NCBI GenBank assembly: GCA_016282915.1
Contig: JAEELW010000144.1
Span: 1 to 64,000, forward strand
Length of the DNA stretch: 64,000 nucleotides
Reading direction: 5' to 3'
DNA from: Lachnospiraceae bacterium
GTDB lineage: Bacteria; Bacillota; Clostridia; Lachnospirales; Lachnospiraceae
Part shown: positions 8,340 through 17,580 of the stretch, piece after piece
How the letters are laid out: the number at the start of each line of letters is the position of its first letter
Position numbering within the stretch: position 1 is the stretch's first letter
Translations under genes and position numbers: made by a program
Notes under the pieces: generated by a model
The model's database searches: none
What the model saw: the letters and a program-made list of their open reading frames with translations, nothing else
What the model was told of the DNA's origin: nothing

Positions 8340-9344
8340 TCAGCCGTGCCAGGATTTCGGTATATACAGTTCCTCATATGCGGCGATGGCAAAATGATCC
8401 GTCATCGACGCGATATAATCACAGGACACACGTTCCACCGTAGCCCCCCGTTCCATCAGATGCTGATATTCCACGGGCAGCCGGTCACGGTGTTCCACAT
8501 AATAGACATACAGGGTCCTGACCAGGGATTCCGCCTTGGATTCCTCGGCCTTGACCACCGGGTTCTGATAAACCCGTTCAAACATAAAACTGCGCATATC
8601 GATCATGGCCTCTTCGAACTCGGCTTCCATGCCGATCTCCGGCCCTCCCAGGCTGGTCATGATGATATTGTGGATCAGGTGGTCCAGACGGTCCTTCGTC
8701 GTATAGCCCAGCACCTCTCCGATGCGCTTCGGCACATCCTGATCCGTCAGCACGCCGGCCCGGATCGCATCATCCATATCATGATGGATATAGGCCAGTT
8801 TATCGGACAGTCTCACGATACGTCCTTCCGGTGTGGAAGGCCTCGAACGCATCTGGTGATTGAGCATGCCGTCCTTCACTTCCAGCGTAAGGTTCAGGCC
8901 CTCACCGTCCCGTTCCAGCACATCCACGACGCGCACGCTCTGCTCGTTATGACGGAAGCCCAGCGGACACACCTCGTTCAGTGCCCTCTCGCCCGCATGT
9001 CCGAAAGGCGTGTGCCCCAGATCATGACCGAGCGCGATGGCTTCGGCCAGTTCCACATTCATTTTCAGGGCCCTGGCGATGGTACGCGCGATCTGCGCCA
9101 CCTCCAGGGTATGCGTCAGACGCGTACGGTAATGGTCTCCTTCCGGGTTCAGAAAAACCTGCGTCTTATCCTTGAGTCTCCGGAAAGCCTTGGAATGCAC
9201 GATGCGGTCGCGGTCACGTGAAAAGACCGGCCTTATGTCGCACTGCTCCTCTTCCCGCTCCCTTCCGCGGGAATTCTCGCTCAAGGTAGCATAGGGGCTT
9301 AAACTCTCCCTTTCCAGCTTTTCCAGTTCCTCACGGATCAGCAT
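8340..9344 (-). CDS. dgt: Deoxyguanosinetriphosphate triphosphohydrolase-like HD protein
   Basis: The 334-residue HD-superfamily protein carries RTRLTHTLEVAQIAR followed by ALGHDLGHTPFGHAGE, the H...HD...D metal-binding pattern of dGTPase-like enzymes, and the N-terminal hallmark VFSRDRDRIVHSKAFRRL. Family members hydrolyse dNTPs to nucleoside and triphosphate and help set dNTP pools or protect against phage; substrate preference cannot be inferred. The length is that of the short Gram-positive form. The ATG at 9344 overlaps the end of purL by seven bases (ATGCTGA), so the two genes are probably co-translated. The next gene is dnaG, 40 bp downstream. Confidence 0.9.
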   Translation of the reverse strand: MLIREELEKLERESLSPYATLSENSRGREREEEQCDIRPVFSRDRDRIVHSKAFRRLKDKTQVFLNPEGDHYRTRLTHTLEVAQIARTIARALKMNVELAEAIALGHDLGHTPFGHAGERALNEVCPLGFRHNEQSVRVVDVLERDGEGLNLTLEVKDGMLNHQMRSRPSTPEGRIVRLSDKLAYIHHDMDDAIRAGVLTDQDVPKRIGEVLGYTTKDRLDHLIHNIIMTSLGGPEIGMEAEFEEAMIDMRSFMFERVYQNPVVKAEESKAESLVRTLYVYYVEHRDRLPVEYQHLMERGATVERVSCDYIASMTDHFAIAAYEELYIPKSWHG

Positions 9345-12300
9345 TTAAAATATTCCACTCCCGATTCGAAGAGCTGCATATCCTGCTCTCCGTAAATATT
9401 TATCGCAACTCCCCTGTCACGGCGCTCCGCATGGCACATCTTTCCGTATACGCGGCCGTCCGGAGAAGTGATACCTTCCACGGCGTAAACCGAACCGTTG
9501 ATATTCCATTCCTCTTCCATCGTAACACGCCCGTCAAGGTCGCAGTAACGCGTGGCGATCTGGCCGTTTTCATAAAGCCTGCGGTAGACCTCCTCCGTTG
9601 CCACGAAACGTCCTTCCCCGTGGGATGCGGGCACCGCATATACCTTGCCGAGGCCGGCCTTTCTGAGCCAGGGGCTTAAGTTCGAGCATACGCGCAGATA
9701 AGCCATCTTGGAGATATGACGGTTGATCGTATTGAAAGTCAGCGTCGGGCTCTGCTCATCCTGTCCGCAGATCCTGCCCTCCGGCACCAGTCCCAGCTTG
9801 ATCAGCGCCTGGAAGCCGTTGCAGATGCCCAGCACCAGACCGTCACGCTCGTTAAGAAGCTTCTCCACCTCTTCCTTCATATGCGCGTTGCGGAATGCGG
9901 TGGCAAAGAATTTTGCGCTGCCATCCGGCTCGTCACCGGCGGAAAAGCCTCCGGGGAACATGATGATCTGCGCGCCCGCGATCTCTTTCGCAAAGACGGC
10001 TGCCGCATCACGGATATCCTCTGCCGTGCGGTTTTTGAACACGCGCACCACCGGCTCCGCTCCGGCCCGCTCAAAGGCCCTTGCGCTGTCATATTCGCAG
10101 TTGCTGCCGGGGAATACGGGGATAAACACCTTCGGCTTAGCCGTTTTATTCTTACAGATCCGGACCTGATCATAGTTTTTGTCTTCACAATCCACTTCCC
10201 TGTCACCGGGGTTTTCCGCGGAAAGTGCCGGAAATACGGGATCCAGCGGTGCCTTCCAGCATTTCAGGGCCTCCGCTCCGTCCAGACGCATATCGCCGTG
10301 GACAAAATCGCCCTCCGTCACGCAGCCGACAAGCTCGACCCTGCCGGGCAGCTCTGCTGCTGTCTTTCCGGCAAGGAACGCGTCCGCATCCTCTGCCGAC
10401 ATCTCCACCAGGATATCGCCGATCCGGCTCTCGAACAATTCTTCCGCGCTCAGTTCCGCATCCAGCTCGGCGCCGAGGCCGTTACCGAAGCCCATGTTTG
10501 CGACCGCCGCCGGCAGTCCGTAGGCATCGAGCGAGTAAGCCGCCACGGCCCTGCCCTCCCGGATCAGGCCGGAAACGGCGTCAAAGATCTCCAGCGTATC
10601 CTTATAGACCGGTACATCATATTCATCCTTCGGAACCGAGAATACCAAAAGCTTATCACCGGCACGCTTGAACTCCGGCGTGACGATATCCTGCACCTTT
10701 GCCACATCCACCGCGAAGCTGACCAGCGTAGGCGGCACATCGATGTGTCCGAAGGTACCGGACATGGAATCCTTTCCGCCGATGGAGGCCAGTCCGAAGC
10801 CCAGCTGCGCATCATAGGCACCGAGCAGCGCCGCGAACGGCTGGCTCCAGCGTTCCGGATTCTCCGTCATCCTGCGGAAGTATTCCTGGAAAGTGAAATG
10901 GATCCCGTGATAATCGCCGCCGGAAGCCACGATCTTGGAAACCGAGGACAGCACCGCATAAATGGCGCCGTGATACGGACTCCAGCTGGAAAGATAAGGA
11001 TCAAAGCCGTAGCTCATCATCGTCGCGGTATCGCACTGATCCGTGCCATTCATGGGCAGCTTCGCCACCATGACCTGGGTCTGTGTCAGCTGCTTTTTCC
11101 CGCCATAGGGCATCAGCACCGAGGCGGCGCCGATGCTGGAGTCGAACATCTCCACCAGTCCCTTCTGAGAGCAGACGTTCAGATCCGAAAGCTCCGCAAG
11201 CCAGGCGGCTTTTTCATCGCCGTTTTCCAGCGCCTTAGCCACCGCCGCCACAGCGGGCTTTGTAAGAGGGCTGTCCTCACGCTCGGGGATATCCACCGAA
11301 ACGCTGCATTCCTGATGCGCGCCGTTGGTGTTCAGAAAAGCCCTGGAAAGGTTCACCACGTCGCGACCGCGCCAGCGCAGTACAAGCCTCGGCTCCTTTG
11401 TGACCACAGCCACGCGTGTGGCTTCCAGGTTTTCCTCATCGGCATAAGAGATGAATTCCGCTTCATCTTTCGGATCCACCACGACAGCCATACGCTCCTG
11501 GGATTCCGAGATCGCGAGCTCCGTGCCGTCCAGACCCGCATATTTCTTGGGTACCAGATCCAGATCCACGGTCAGGCCGTCTGCCAGTTCACCGATCGCC
11601 ACGGATACGCCGCCGGCGCCGAAATCGTTGCACTTGCGGATCAGCCGGCTCACTTCCGGCCGGCGGAAGAGGCGCTGGAGCTTGCGCTCCGTGGGTGCAT
11701 TACCTTTCTGCACCTCGGCCCCGCACTGATCAATGGACTGCTCCGTATGCGCCTTGGAAGAACCGGTGGCACCGCCGCAGCCGTCACGTCCGGTACGCCC
11801 GCCAAGGAGTATGATCACATCTCCGGGTTCCGAAGTGAGACGCTGCACGTTCTTTCTGGGCGCCGCGCCCATCACCGCCCCGATCTCCATACGCTTTGCC
11901 ACGTAGCCGGGGTGATAGAGTTCTTTTACAAAACCGGTCGCGAGACCGATCTGATTACCATAGGAAGAATATCCCGCCGCTGCGCCGCGCACGAGTTTCT
12001 TCTGGGGAAGCTTTCCCTTTAAGGTATCCGCCACCGGCACCGTGGGATCCGCTGCACCGGTAATGCGCATCGCCTGATATACATAGGATCTGCCGGAAAG
12101 GGGATCGCGGATCGCGCCGCCCAGGCAGGTGGCTGCGCCGCCGAAAGGTTCGATCTCGGTGGGATGGTTATGCGTTTCGTTCTTGAAGCTTATGAGCCAC
12201 TCCTCGGTATAGGGAGCGGTCCCGTCACCGGGAGTGATCTCCACCGGCACCACGATGGAGCAGGCGTTGATCTCGTCGGATTCTTCCACATCCTTCAGGA

Positions 12301-13171
12301 TGCCGTCACTCTTCAGCTTCTTCATCGCGATCAGGGCCAGATCCATCAGACAGACGTATTTATCCTCACGATCGCCGTACAGCTCGGTACGGGTATCGAG
12401 ATAACTCATATATGTGGTCTCCAGCGGCGTCTTGTAATAGCCTTCCCCGAAGCTCACTTCACCCAGCTCGGTCGCAAAGGTCGTATGACGGCAGTGGTCC
12501 GACCAGTAGGTATCCAGCACGCGGATCTCGGTCATACTGGGATCCCGCTTCTCTTTCTCCCGGAAATAGTTCCGTATATGCTGGAAATCCTTATAAGTCA
12601 TGGCGAGGCCGAGGCTGTCATACAGCCGTTTGAAATCCCCGTCCTCCATATCCCGGAAACCGTCAAAAACCGCCACATCCGCCGGTTCGTCATAATGGCT
12701 GATCAGCGTCTCCGGCTTTTCCATCCCTGTTTCCCTCGAGTCCACGGGGTTGATGCAATACTGCCGGATCCGTTCGTACTCATCATCACTGATATCACCA
12801 TCGATCACATAGGTCACCGCCGTACGGATCACGGGTTCCTCATCCTCCTTCAGGAAGCGGATACACTGTTCCGCGGAATCCGCGCGCTGGTCGTACTGTC
12901 CGGGCAGATATTCCACGCCGAAGACGCGCGCTCCTTCCGGGATCGGGATCTCCTCCGGATAGAGTTCATCCACCGGAGGCTCGGAAAAGACACAGCGAAG
13001 AGCCGTCTCAAAAACCTCTTCGGAAACATTTTCCACATCATAACGGATATAGACCCGTACGCTCTTTACCCCTCTGATCCCGAGATATCCCGGAATCTCG
13101 CTCATCAGCTCTCTGTCCTTTACGGCATAGGCCGGTTTTTTCGCCACATAGATTCGTTTAACGCCGCTCAT
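9338..13171 (-). CDS. purL: Phosphoribosylformylglycinamidine synthase, single-chain form
   Basis: This 1277-residue enzyme converts FGAR, glutamine and ATP to FGAM in purine synthesis. It contains a PurS-like N-terminal domain, a duplicated AIR-synthetase-type ATP domain with THNHPTEIEPFGGAATC and GGKDSMSGTF, and a C-terminal class I glutamine amidotransferase: FPGSNCEYD, GICNGFQALI with the nucleophilic Cys, and SHGEGRF. Small PurS and PurQ genes are therefore not needed. I moved the start to the ATG at 13171, behind GGAAAGGATGAGC; the open frame continues upstream only because it runs through the promoter and a structured RNA. It ends inside the dgt start. Confidence 0.93.
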   Translation of the reverse strand: MSGVKRIYVAKKPAYAVKDRELMSEIPGYLGIRGVKSVRVYIRYDVENVSEEVFETALRCVFSEPPVDELYPEEIPIPEGARVFGVEYLPGQYDQRADSAEQCIRFLKEDEEPVIRTAVTYVIDGDISDDEYERIRQYCINPVDSRETGMEKPETLISHYDEPADVAVFDGFRDMEDGDFKRLYDSLGLAMTYKDFQHIRNYFREKEKRDPSMTEIRVLDTYWSDHCRHTTFATELGEVSFGEGYYKTPLETTYMSYLDTRTELYGDREDKYVCLMDLALIAMKKLKSDGILKDVEESDEINACSIVVPVEITPGDGTAPYTEEWLISFKNETHNHPTEIEPFGGAATCLGGAIRDPLSGRSYVYQAMRITGAADPTVPVADTLKGKLPQKKLVRGAAAGYSSYGNQIGLATGFVKELYHPGYVAKRMEIGAVMGAAPRKNVQRLTSEPGDVIILLGGRTGRDGCGGATGSSKAHTEQSIDQCGAEVQKGNAPTERKLQRLFRRPEVSRLIRKCNDFGAGGVSVAIGELADGLTVDLDLVPKKYAGLDGTELAISESQERMAVVVDPKDEAEFISYADEENLEATRVAVVTKEPRLVLRWRGRDVVNLSRAFLNTNGAHQECSVSVDIPEREDSPLTKPAVAAVAKALENGDEKAAWLAELSDLNVCSQKGLVEMFDSSIGAASVLMPYGGKKQLTQTQVMVAKLPMNGTDQCDTATMMSYGFDPYLSSWSPYHGAIYAVLSSVSKIVASGGDYHGIHFTFQEYFRRMTENPERWSQPFAALLGAYDAQLGFGLASIGGKDSMSGTFGHIDVPPTLVSFAVDVAKVQDIVTPEFKRAGDKLLVFSVPKDEYDVPVYKDTLEIFDAVSGLIREGRAVAAYSLDAYGLPAAVANMGFGNGLGAELDAELSAEELFESRIGDILVEMSAEDADAFLAGKTAAELPGRVELVGCVTEGDFVHGDMRLDGAEALKCWKAPLDPVFPALSAENPGDREVDCEDKNYDQVRICKNKTAKPKVFIPVFPGSNCEYDSARAFERAGAEPVVRVFKNRTAEDIRDAAAVFAKEIAGAQIIMFPGGFSAGDEPDGSAKFFATAFRNAHMKEEVEKLLNERDGLVLGICNGFQALIKLGLVPEGRICGQDEQSPTLTFNTINRHISKMAYLRVCSNLSPWLRKAGLGKVYAVPASHGEGRFVATEEVYRRLYENGQIATRYCDLDGRVTMEEEWNINGSVYAVEGITSPDGRVYGKMCHAERRDRGVAINIYGEQDMQLFESGVEYFKC

Positions 13172-13294
13172 GCTCATCCTTTCCGCTTTCGCATCAACCT
13201 TCGCAAAATATACAGACGGTCCGGGGCCTTTTTGCCCGGCCGTATAAAACCGCAGTCTGCCGGATCGCTTTGAGACCACAGACATACAGAGTAT

Positions 13295-13323
13295 ATTATA
13301 CGCTTTTCCCTTCATTGTGTAAA
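13295..13323 (-). promoter_or_regulatory. Promoter of purL
   Basis: On the minus strand TTTACA (13323-13318), 17 bp, TATAAT (13300-13295). The resulting leader of about 115 nt contains a GC-rich hairpin (arms ACGGCCGGGC and GCCCCGGACCGT) but no purine riboswitch core that I can find. Confidence 0.7.
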
Positions 13324-13357
13324 GTTTACAGAAGTCGAAAAATTTTTTATATAAGAC

Positions 13358-13540
13358 AAAAAAACGCCGGATACCGGCTTCTGCAAATTGACTCCTGACA
13401 AACGCCAGGTGGGCGACCGCAATCGCAACATCTGCCTTCCACTGAAAACTGCTGAGGCCTGACATCCGCGCGACAATATAGGAATCCCGTTTAAAGTACT
13501 GTAGGCTCAACACACAGAAACCTGATGGTATCCGGAACTG
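13358..13540 (-). ncRNA. ssrS: 6S RNA candidate
   Basis: A structured transcript of about 183 nt is defined by a consensus promoter and a terminal U-tract. The 5' segment CCGGATACC...GGTTTCTG pairs with the 3' segment CAGAAGCC-GGTATCCGG, giving a long closing stem with one small bulge; further in, TTGA pairs with TCAA and CCTACAG with TTGTCAGG, leaving a large open middle. This rod with a central bubble and the length fit 6S RNA, which mimics an open promoter and sequesters sigma-A polymerase in stationary phase. The 3' stem is followed by TTTTTTT (13364-13358), acting as terminator. Family membership is inferred from architecture. Confidence 0.65.
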
Positions 13541-13545
13541 AATAT

Positions 13546-13574
13546 AATATACCACATTTTTCCTTTTATTTCAA
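13546..13574 (-). promoter_or_regulatory. Promoter of the 6S-like RNA
   Basis: On the minus strand TTGAAA (13574-13569), exactly 17 bp, TATATT (13551-13546); initiation about six bases later falls at the base of the closing stem. Confidence 0.7.
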
Positions 13575-13611
13575 GTTCTCCGGGGCATTTTACCGTCCTG
13601 TTTCATGCCGG

Positions 13612-13681
13612 AAAGTTACTGTGCAGCGGCCTGCCAGCCACGCAGCAGGTGCTTGCCCCGGATCCGGATCGTTACGACGGA
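13612..13681 (+). repeat. Interspersed intergenic repeat, family 1, copy 1 (divergent)
   Basis: Contains CGGCCTGCCAGCCACGCAGC and ends in CCCGGATCCGGATCGTTACG, matching the right half of the copies at 25257, 43034 and 54145. Its last bases provide the Ser-stop codons (TCG TAA on the minus strand) of the HAD gene at 13672. Confidence 0.65.
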
Positions 13682-14157
13682 AATTCCCGTTTCCGAATGA
13701 TATCTGCCTGCGCGATGATCTTGTCCTTCCAGTCGTCGTCCTGCGCGTTCAGCTGATAGACATTATAGCCGTATTGACGCCCCATAGAACAGACGATGGC
13801 CTCATCATCGATATGCAGGGAGATGCGGTAACGGTTCGGAAGCTTCTGGGGCAGCTTTTCCGGGCGGTCCCGCTGCACCTCTTTCAGATGACGGCTTCCG
13901 TTGACGATCCCGTCAAAGCGCACGCCGTAATGGGCAAAGAGCTTTTTGATATAGTTTTCGGAGCGGAAAGACGAGGTATAGATCCACACCTCATAGCCCA
14001 GCTCCTGGAGCTTATTGATGAGCTCCGGGGTTCCGAGCCGCAGCCGTTCTTTATAGATCCAGCAGAAAGGACGAGGAAGCGGCGCTTCCGTTTTATGGGT
14101 TTCCGGCAGCACAAAGAGCACTTCGTCCAGATCGAAGGAAACACGCATCTTATTCAT
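13672..14157 (-). CDS. HAD-superfamily hydrolase-like protein
   Basis: The 161-residue protein starts at the ATG at 14157, which has AAGGAG seven bases upstream and overlaps the end of the preceding gene. HAD motif I (VSFDLDEVLF, Asp9 and Asp11), motif II (WIYTSSF) and motif IV (LHIDDEAIV, two acidic residues) are all present, so a phosphatase or phosphotransferase activity is plausible. It is a shortened paralogue of the HAD half of the gene immediately upstream, including the shared PFCWIYKERLRLGTPEL-like block. The substrate is unknown. Its stop codon lies inside an interspersed repeat. Confidence 0.75.
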   Translation of the reverse strand: MNKMRVSFDLDEVLFVLPETHKTEAPLPRPFCWIYKERLRLGTPELINKLQELGYEVWIYTSSFRSENYIKKLFAHYGVRFDGIVNGSRHLKEVQRDRPEKLPQKLPNRYRISLHIDDEAIVCSMGRQYGYNVYQLNAQDDDWKDKIIAQADIIRKREFPS

Positions 14158-15052
14158 GCGCATTCTCCTTCTCAAAGCTTTCCAGAACGGAAAGCACCTC
14201 GGAAGACCAGCTGCCGGCCTCTCCCGACAGAGGGTACTCTTCATACTCCCGCTTTCCCGGATTGGTCCTGAGGACCATGGTCCTGTCGATGGTGATATTC
14301 TGCCGGTAGCTGGAATTGAAAAGCTTTTGTATCCTTTCTTTCTTTTCCCTGTTTTCCTGCGTTTCCTCTACCTTCCGCTTTGTTCCGGTGATCACGCCGT
14401 CCACATGGGCGTGGTGCAGACGGAAGAAATGCTTCAGATAATCATAGGAATAATACGAGGCCGTATAGACCCAGATATCATAACCATGCACCGCCAGAAA
14501 ATGAAACAGGGCCGGGATCCCGCGAACAAGCCGTTCCCGGTAAAAATGACTTTTCGGGAAACGGAGAGGCTTTTCCAGGAGCTCATCGCCCTCACCCCCG
14601 AACACGACCTCATCCAGGTCCAGAGACACTCTTTTGTCATGTTCGGACCTCCGGAGGATCTTTTCGATATCCGTATCCTGCGTCAGGTTCACGATCTTTA
14701 CGGGGATCTTTTTGGCACCGCAGCGCATCGCCGCCGCCCAGCGGTGATGTCCATTCAGGATCAGATACCCGTCGGGATGCATCTTTTCCACCATGACGGG
14801 CTCTTCAAAGGGATCCAGATCGTAGAGCATGGCCTTCCGGATCTTCTTCTCGTATTCGCCGATGATACGGAAGCTCGGCCCCACCCCGGGGTGGCAGAAC
14901 TCGTCCGCCGGATTCGGATGCAGACGCTCGCAGGAGAGCTTCTTTTTCGTCATGCGCTCCAGCATCCCGGCCTTAAGCGGCAGCGCGATGCCTTTGTATT
15001 TTTTTATCTCTCCGGCCAGATACTCTTCCAGCTCTGTCTGCGTTCCAGCCAC
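14150..15052 (-). CDS. ParB/sulfiredoxin-like domain fused to a HAD-like domain
   Basis: The 300-residue protein has an N-terminal ParB/sulfiredoxin-type segment around residues 80-135 with GYLILNGHHRWAAAMRCGA and IPVKIV, the nucleotide-binding G-H-x-R signature of that fold. The C-terminal half (about 140-260) is HAD-like: VSLDLDEVVFG is motif I and WVYTASYYSY motif II, but motif IV reads ITIDRTMVL, with only one acidic residue, so catalysis may be weakened. It is co-transcribed and overlaps by eight bases with the HAD paralogue downstream. ParB-fold proteins include serine kinases as well as CTPases; a kinase-phosphatase pairing is a guess. Confidence 0.65.
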   Translation of the reverse strand: MAGTQTELEEYLAGEIKKYKGIALPLKAGMLERMTKKKLSCERLHPNPADEFCHPGVGPSFRIIGEYEKKIRKAMLYDLDPFEEPVMVEKMHPDGYLILNGHHRWAAAMRCGAKKIPVKIVNLTQDTDIEKILRRSEHDKRVSLDLDEVVFGGEGDELLEKPLRFPKSHFYRERLVRGIPALFHFLAVHGYDIWVYTASYYSYDYLKHFFRLHHAHVDGVITGTKRKVEETQENREKKERIQKLFNSSYRQNITIDRTMVLRTNPGKREYEEYPLSGEAGSWSSEVLSVLESFEKENAHE

Positions 15053-15074
15053 GGCATTCTCCTTTCCGGAGCCT

Positions 15075-17189
15075 CTAGCGCCCCGCCTCCACCAGATGCT
15101 TTACGAAGCTTTCCAGTTCCGCATGGCTGACGCGGCCGCGGGGATCAAAGTACTGCTGATCCACGGGCGCGTCCGGCGCGCCTTTTCCGTCAATGATAAA
15201 CCATTTTGCGGACCAGCAGACCGCCTCCCAGTGGAAATAGTCGATCTCAAAATAATCCAGATAGCCGTCGCTGCGGCCGAAATCGATCCCTCTTAAGTAT
15301 CCCGGCACCTTTTCCGCAAAGCGCATGAGCAGGAGGGCCAGATCCTGTCTGGTGATCCAGCGGCCGGTACCGAAGGTATCCGAGCAGACATAAGGAAAAC
15401 CGGCGCAGATCTGTTCCTCTTCGGCCCAGAGCAGGGCTTTCCCGTAAGGCGCGGATGTATCCACGTCCGCAAAGCGGCTCTCCTTCAATGAAGGCTCCGG
15501 ACTGCCTGCCAGTTCATAGAGACGCCGCACCGCCTCTTCCCGCAGTACCAGATCGTCTTCCGGCGCACCCGCATCCGAATAGGGGTAAGGATCCGGATCC
15601 GGCAGAACGGCCTTCGCTTCCGCATTTACGCTTACCGCCTTATCTACACAGAAGAAGAAAATATTATCTCCTCCCGTGGAATCGTCCCAGCCGTAATCAA
15701 TGGTCCAGGAATGCACCGGTCCCACCTGCGGCTCGTCTTTCTTTGTTCCTTCCCTGCAGGTCTTTATCAGGAAAGGATTATCCCCGATGTCCAGCTCCGT
15801 AAAATCGTTTGTAAATGCCTGCAGATAATAAAGCATGAGATGCCCGCTCAGATCCAGCTCCGAAAGGCCGCAGCATTCACAGTTTAAAACGGAAAGCTTC
15901 GGATTGTGCGACAGATCGAGCCCGCCGAGCTCGTTGTAGCTGCAGATCAGCTTAAGGAGCTCCGGATTATGGCTCAGATCGATACAGTCCGCATCGTTAT
16001 AGGCACAGTTGTAATACTGCAGAGCCGGATTATGGCTTACGTCAATGCTGCCCAGCCCCGGATTGTTCCAGATATCCAGGCGCCTCATTTCCGGGCAGCC
16101 GCTCACATCCAGTGTCGTCAGATGATTTGCAAAGGCATCGAGATGCGCCAGTTTCGGATTGTTCCCGAGATCAAGCTTCTCCAGCTCGCAGCTGCCGCAG
16201 GTCAGATGCTCCAGTTCCGGATTGCGGCTCACATCCAGCACCGCAAGGGGATTGGTATTGCACTCGATAAAAGCCAGCTTCGGATTGTTCAGGACATTCA
16301 GGTTTTTGAGCTTACAGTCAAAACAGTAAACCCAAACCAGTTCGGGATTTCCGGAAAGATCCAGCGAAGTGAGGGGGTTCCCGGAGCACCACAGCCCGCG
16401 GAGATCCTTATTCTTTCTCAGATCCAGGCTTTTGATCCTGTTATCCTTGCACCAGAGTCCCTGCAGGCACACAAAATGCTCCACGCCTTTCAGGGAGCTG
16501 ACCTTCTTTCCTTCACAGTCGATATTGATGATCCGGCGGATCTCTTCCTCATCCAGAGTCCCGTTTCCGTCCCTGTCATAGCCCGGGCCTTTCAGCACGG
16601 CACGGAAATTCTTATCCGGAAAGTTTTTCGCACTGATCTTTACGGCCTTGATCTCCGGCTCCGATGTCTCCTCCGCCTCGGGATCCATGCTGATCGTAAA
16701 ATGCATCTTCTCGCTGCGGGCTGCCTTATTGAACTTACTCAGGCCTTTCTTGAACGCCGTAAGTGTCTTTCCCTTTAAGCCTATGCTTTTGGCAACGGTC
16801 TTGTCACAGACTGCTTTCACCGTAAAATACGCATCCGGCCCGCACTTTTTGTTTTTCTTCTCGGTAAATTTCCACCGGATCAGACCGCTCACATCCGAAG
16901 CTCCCGTCAGCTCCTTTGCAAGTTCATCCAGAGCAGTACTCGTTACCTTCGCGGAAAGATCCGCTTCCGCTTTGATCTTTTTACCGCTGTAGCGCACCAC
17001 ACGCTCATACTCCGCATAGGCCGTAAGCGTATAACTTTTATCACCGATCTTTACAGGATCGGCCACGATAAGACCGCAGCCGGTCTTCGCCGTCTTTTCC
17101 TCCGGATCGGCTCCCTCCGCCGAAAGCGGCCGTATCAGCCCGGCAAGCATCATAAAAGAAAGCAGAAATGCCAAAAACTTTTTTCCCAT
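15075..17189 (-). CDS. Secreted leucine-rich-repeat protein with EF-hand-like motif and SLH-like C-terminus
   Basis: The 704-residue protein begins at the ATG at 17189 (AGGAAGG upstream) with a signal peptide, MGKKFLAFLLSFMMLAGLI, cleaved near LSAEGA. Residues about 30-195 are an unrecognised, possibly Ig-like region. DRDGNGTLDEEEI is an EF-hand/dockerin-like calcium loop. Residues about 225-480 are roughly a dozen 21-residue repeats of the type LDLSHNPKLSVLNCECCGLS, resembling the cysteine-ladder LRRs of internalin J. The C-terminus (about 560-700) resembles S-layer homology modules that bind secondary cell-wall polymer. It is probably a cell-surface adhesion or recognition protein. It ends 22 bp before the ParB-HAD gene. 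Confidence 0.75.
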   Translation of the reverse strand: MGKKFLAFLLSFMMLAGLIRPLSAEGADPEEKTAKTGCGLIVADPVKIGDKSYTLTAYAEYERVVRYSGKKIKAEADLSAKVTSTALDELAKELTGASDVSGLIRWKFTEKKNKKCGPDAYFTVKAVCDKTVAKSIGLKGKTLTAFKKGLSKFNKAARSEKMHFTISMDPEAEETSEPEIKAVKISAKNFPDKNFRAVLKGPGYDRDGNGTLDEEEIRRIINIDCEGKKVSSLKGVEHFVCLQGLWCKDNRIKSLDLRKNKDLRGLWCSGNPLTSLDLSGNPELVWVYCFDCKLKNLNVLNNPKLAFIECNTNPLAVLDVSRNPELEHLTCGSCELEKLDLGNNPKLAHLDAFANHLTTLDVSGCPEMRRLDIWNNPGLGSIDVSHNPALQYYNCAYNDADCIDLSHNPELLKLICSYNELGGLDLSHNPKLSVLNCECCGLSELDLSGHLMLYYLQAFTNDFTELDIGDNPFLIKTCREGTKKDEPQVGPVHSWTIDYGWDDSTGGDNIFFFCVDKAVSVNAEAKAVLPDPDPYPYSDAGAPEDDLVLREEAVRRLYELAGSPEPSLKESRFADVDTSAPYGKALLWAEEEQICAGFPYVCSDTFGTGRWITRQDLALLLMRFAEKVPGYLRGIDFGRSDGYLDYFEIDYFHWEAVCWSAKWFIIDGKGAPDAPVDQQYFDPRGRVSHAELESFVKHLVEAGR

Positions 17190-17308
17190 GATCAGGATCC
17201 CTTCCTTTGCATCCACGCTTATTTATTCTTACTGCCACATAATGAAGCAGTTTGGCATTTTATATCATACTTGAATCCCGCAGATGTTTCAAGAAAAATG
17301 CCGCCGTT

Positions 17309-17338
17309 AAAAAAAGACAGAGGAAAATTTCCTCTGTC
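17309..17338 (-). terminator. Intrinsic terminator of rpsU
   Basis: On the minus strand a near-perfect hairpin GACAGAGGAAA/TTTCCTCTGTC (17338-17316) is followed by seven T (17315-17309), eight bases after the rpsU stop codon. Confidence 0.9.
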
Positions 17339-17345
17339 CCCGTCA

Positions 17346-17522
17346 TCAGTTATATTTGCGTTTTCTGGCAGCTTCGGATTTCTTCTTACGCTTCACGCTG
17401 GGCTTCTCGTAATGCTCGCGCTTGCGGATCTCCTGCTGAATGCCTGCCTTGGCGCAGCTGCGTTTGAATCTTCTCAACGCGCTGTCAAGATCCTCATTCG
17501 GCTTCACTTCGATCTTCGACAC
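17346..17522 (-). CDS. rpsU: 30S ribosomal protein S21
   Basis: This 58-residue gene reads [18 protein letters not shown] at its start, followed by [20 protein letters not shown] and a very basic tail ending RKRKYN, the standard S21 sequence. S21 sits at the platform of the small subunit near the anti-Shine-Dalgarno sequence and assists initiation. The start codon is GTG at 17522 with GGGGAGG ten bases upstream. It is a monocistronic unit: a consensus promoter lies 60 bp upstream and a strong terminator eight bases downstream. Confidence 0.96.
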   Translation of the reverse strand: MSKIEVKPNEDLDSALRRFKRSCAKAGIQQEIRKREHYEKPSVKRKKKSEAARKRKYN

Positions 17523-17580
17523 CTGAACTCAACCTCCCCTCAGCTGTAGGATAATGTGCATACTTGCTGCACAGGACTGT

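Noticed and set aside
9716-12022. Long plus-strand frame opposite purL
   Set aside because: purL is unambiguous and the opposite frame is a composition artefact.
13172-13300. Purine riboswitch upstream of purL
   Set aside because: No TATA...AATATGG junction core or matching helices found in the leader; only a simple GC hairpin.
13172-13555. N-terminal extension of purL (128 codons longer)
   Set aside because: The extension covers the purL promoter and a structured RNA with its own promoter and terminator; the conserved protein starts at 13171.
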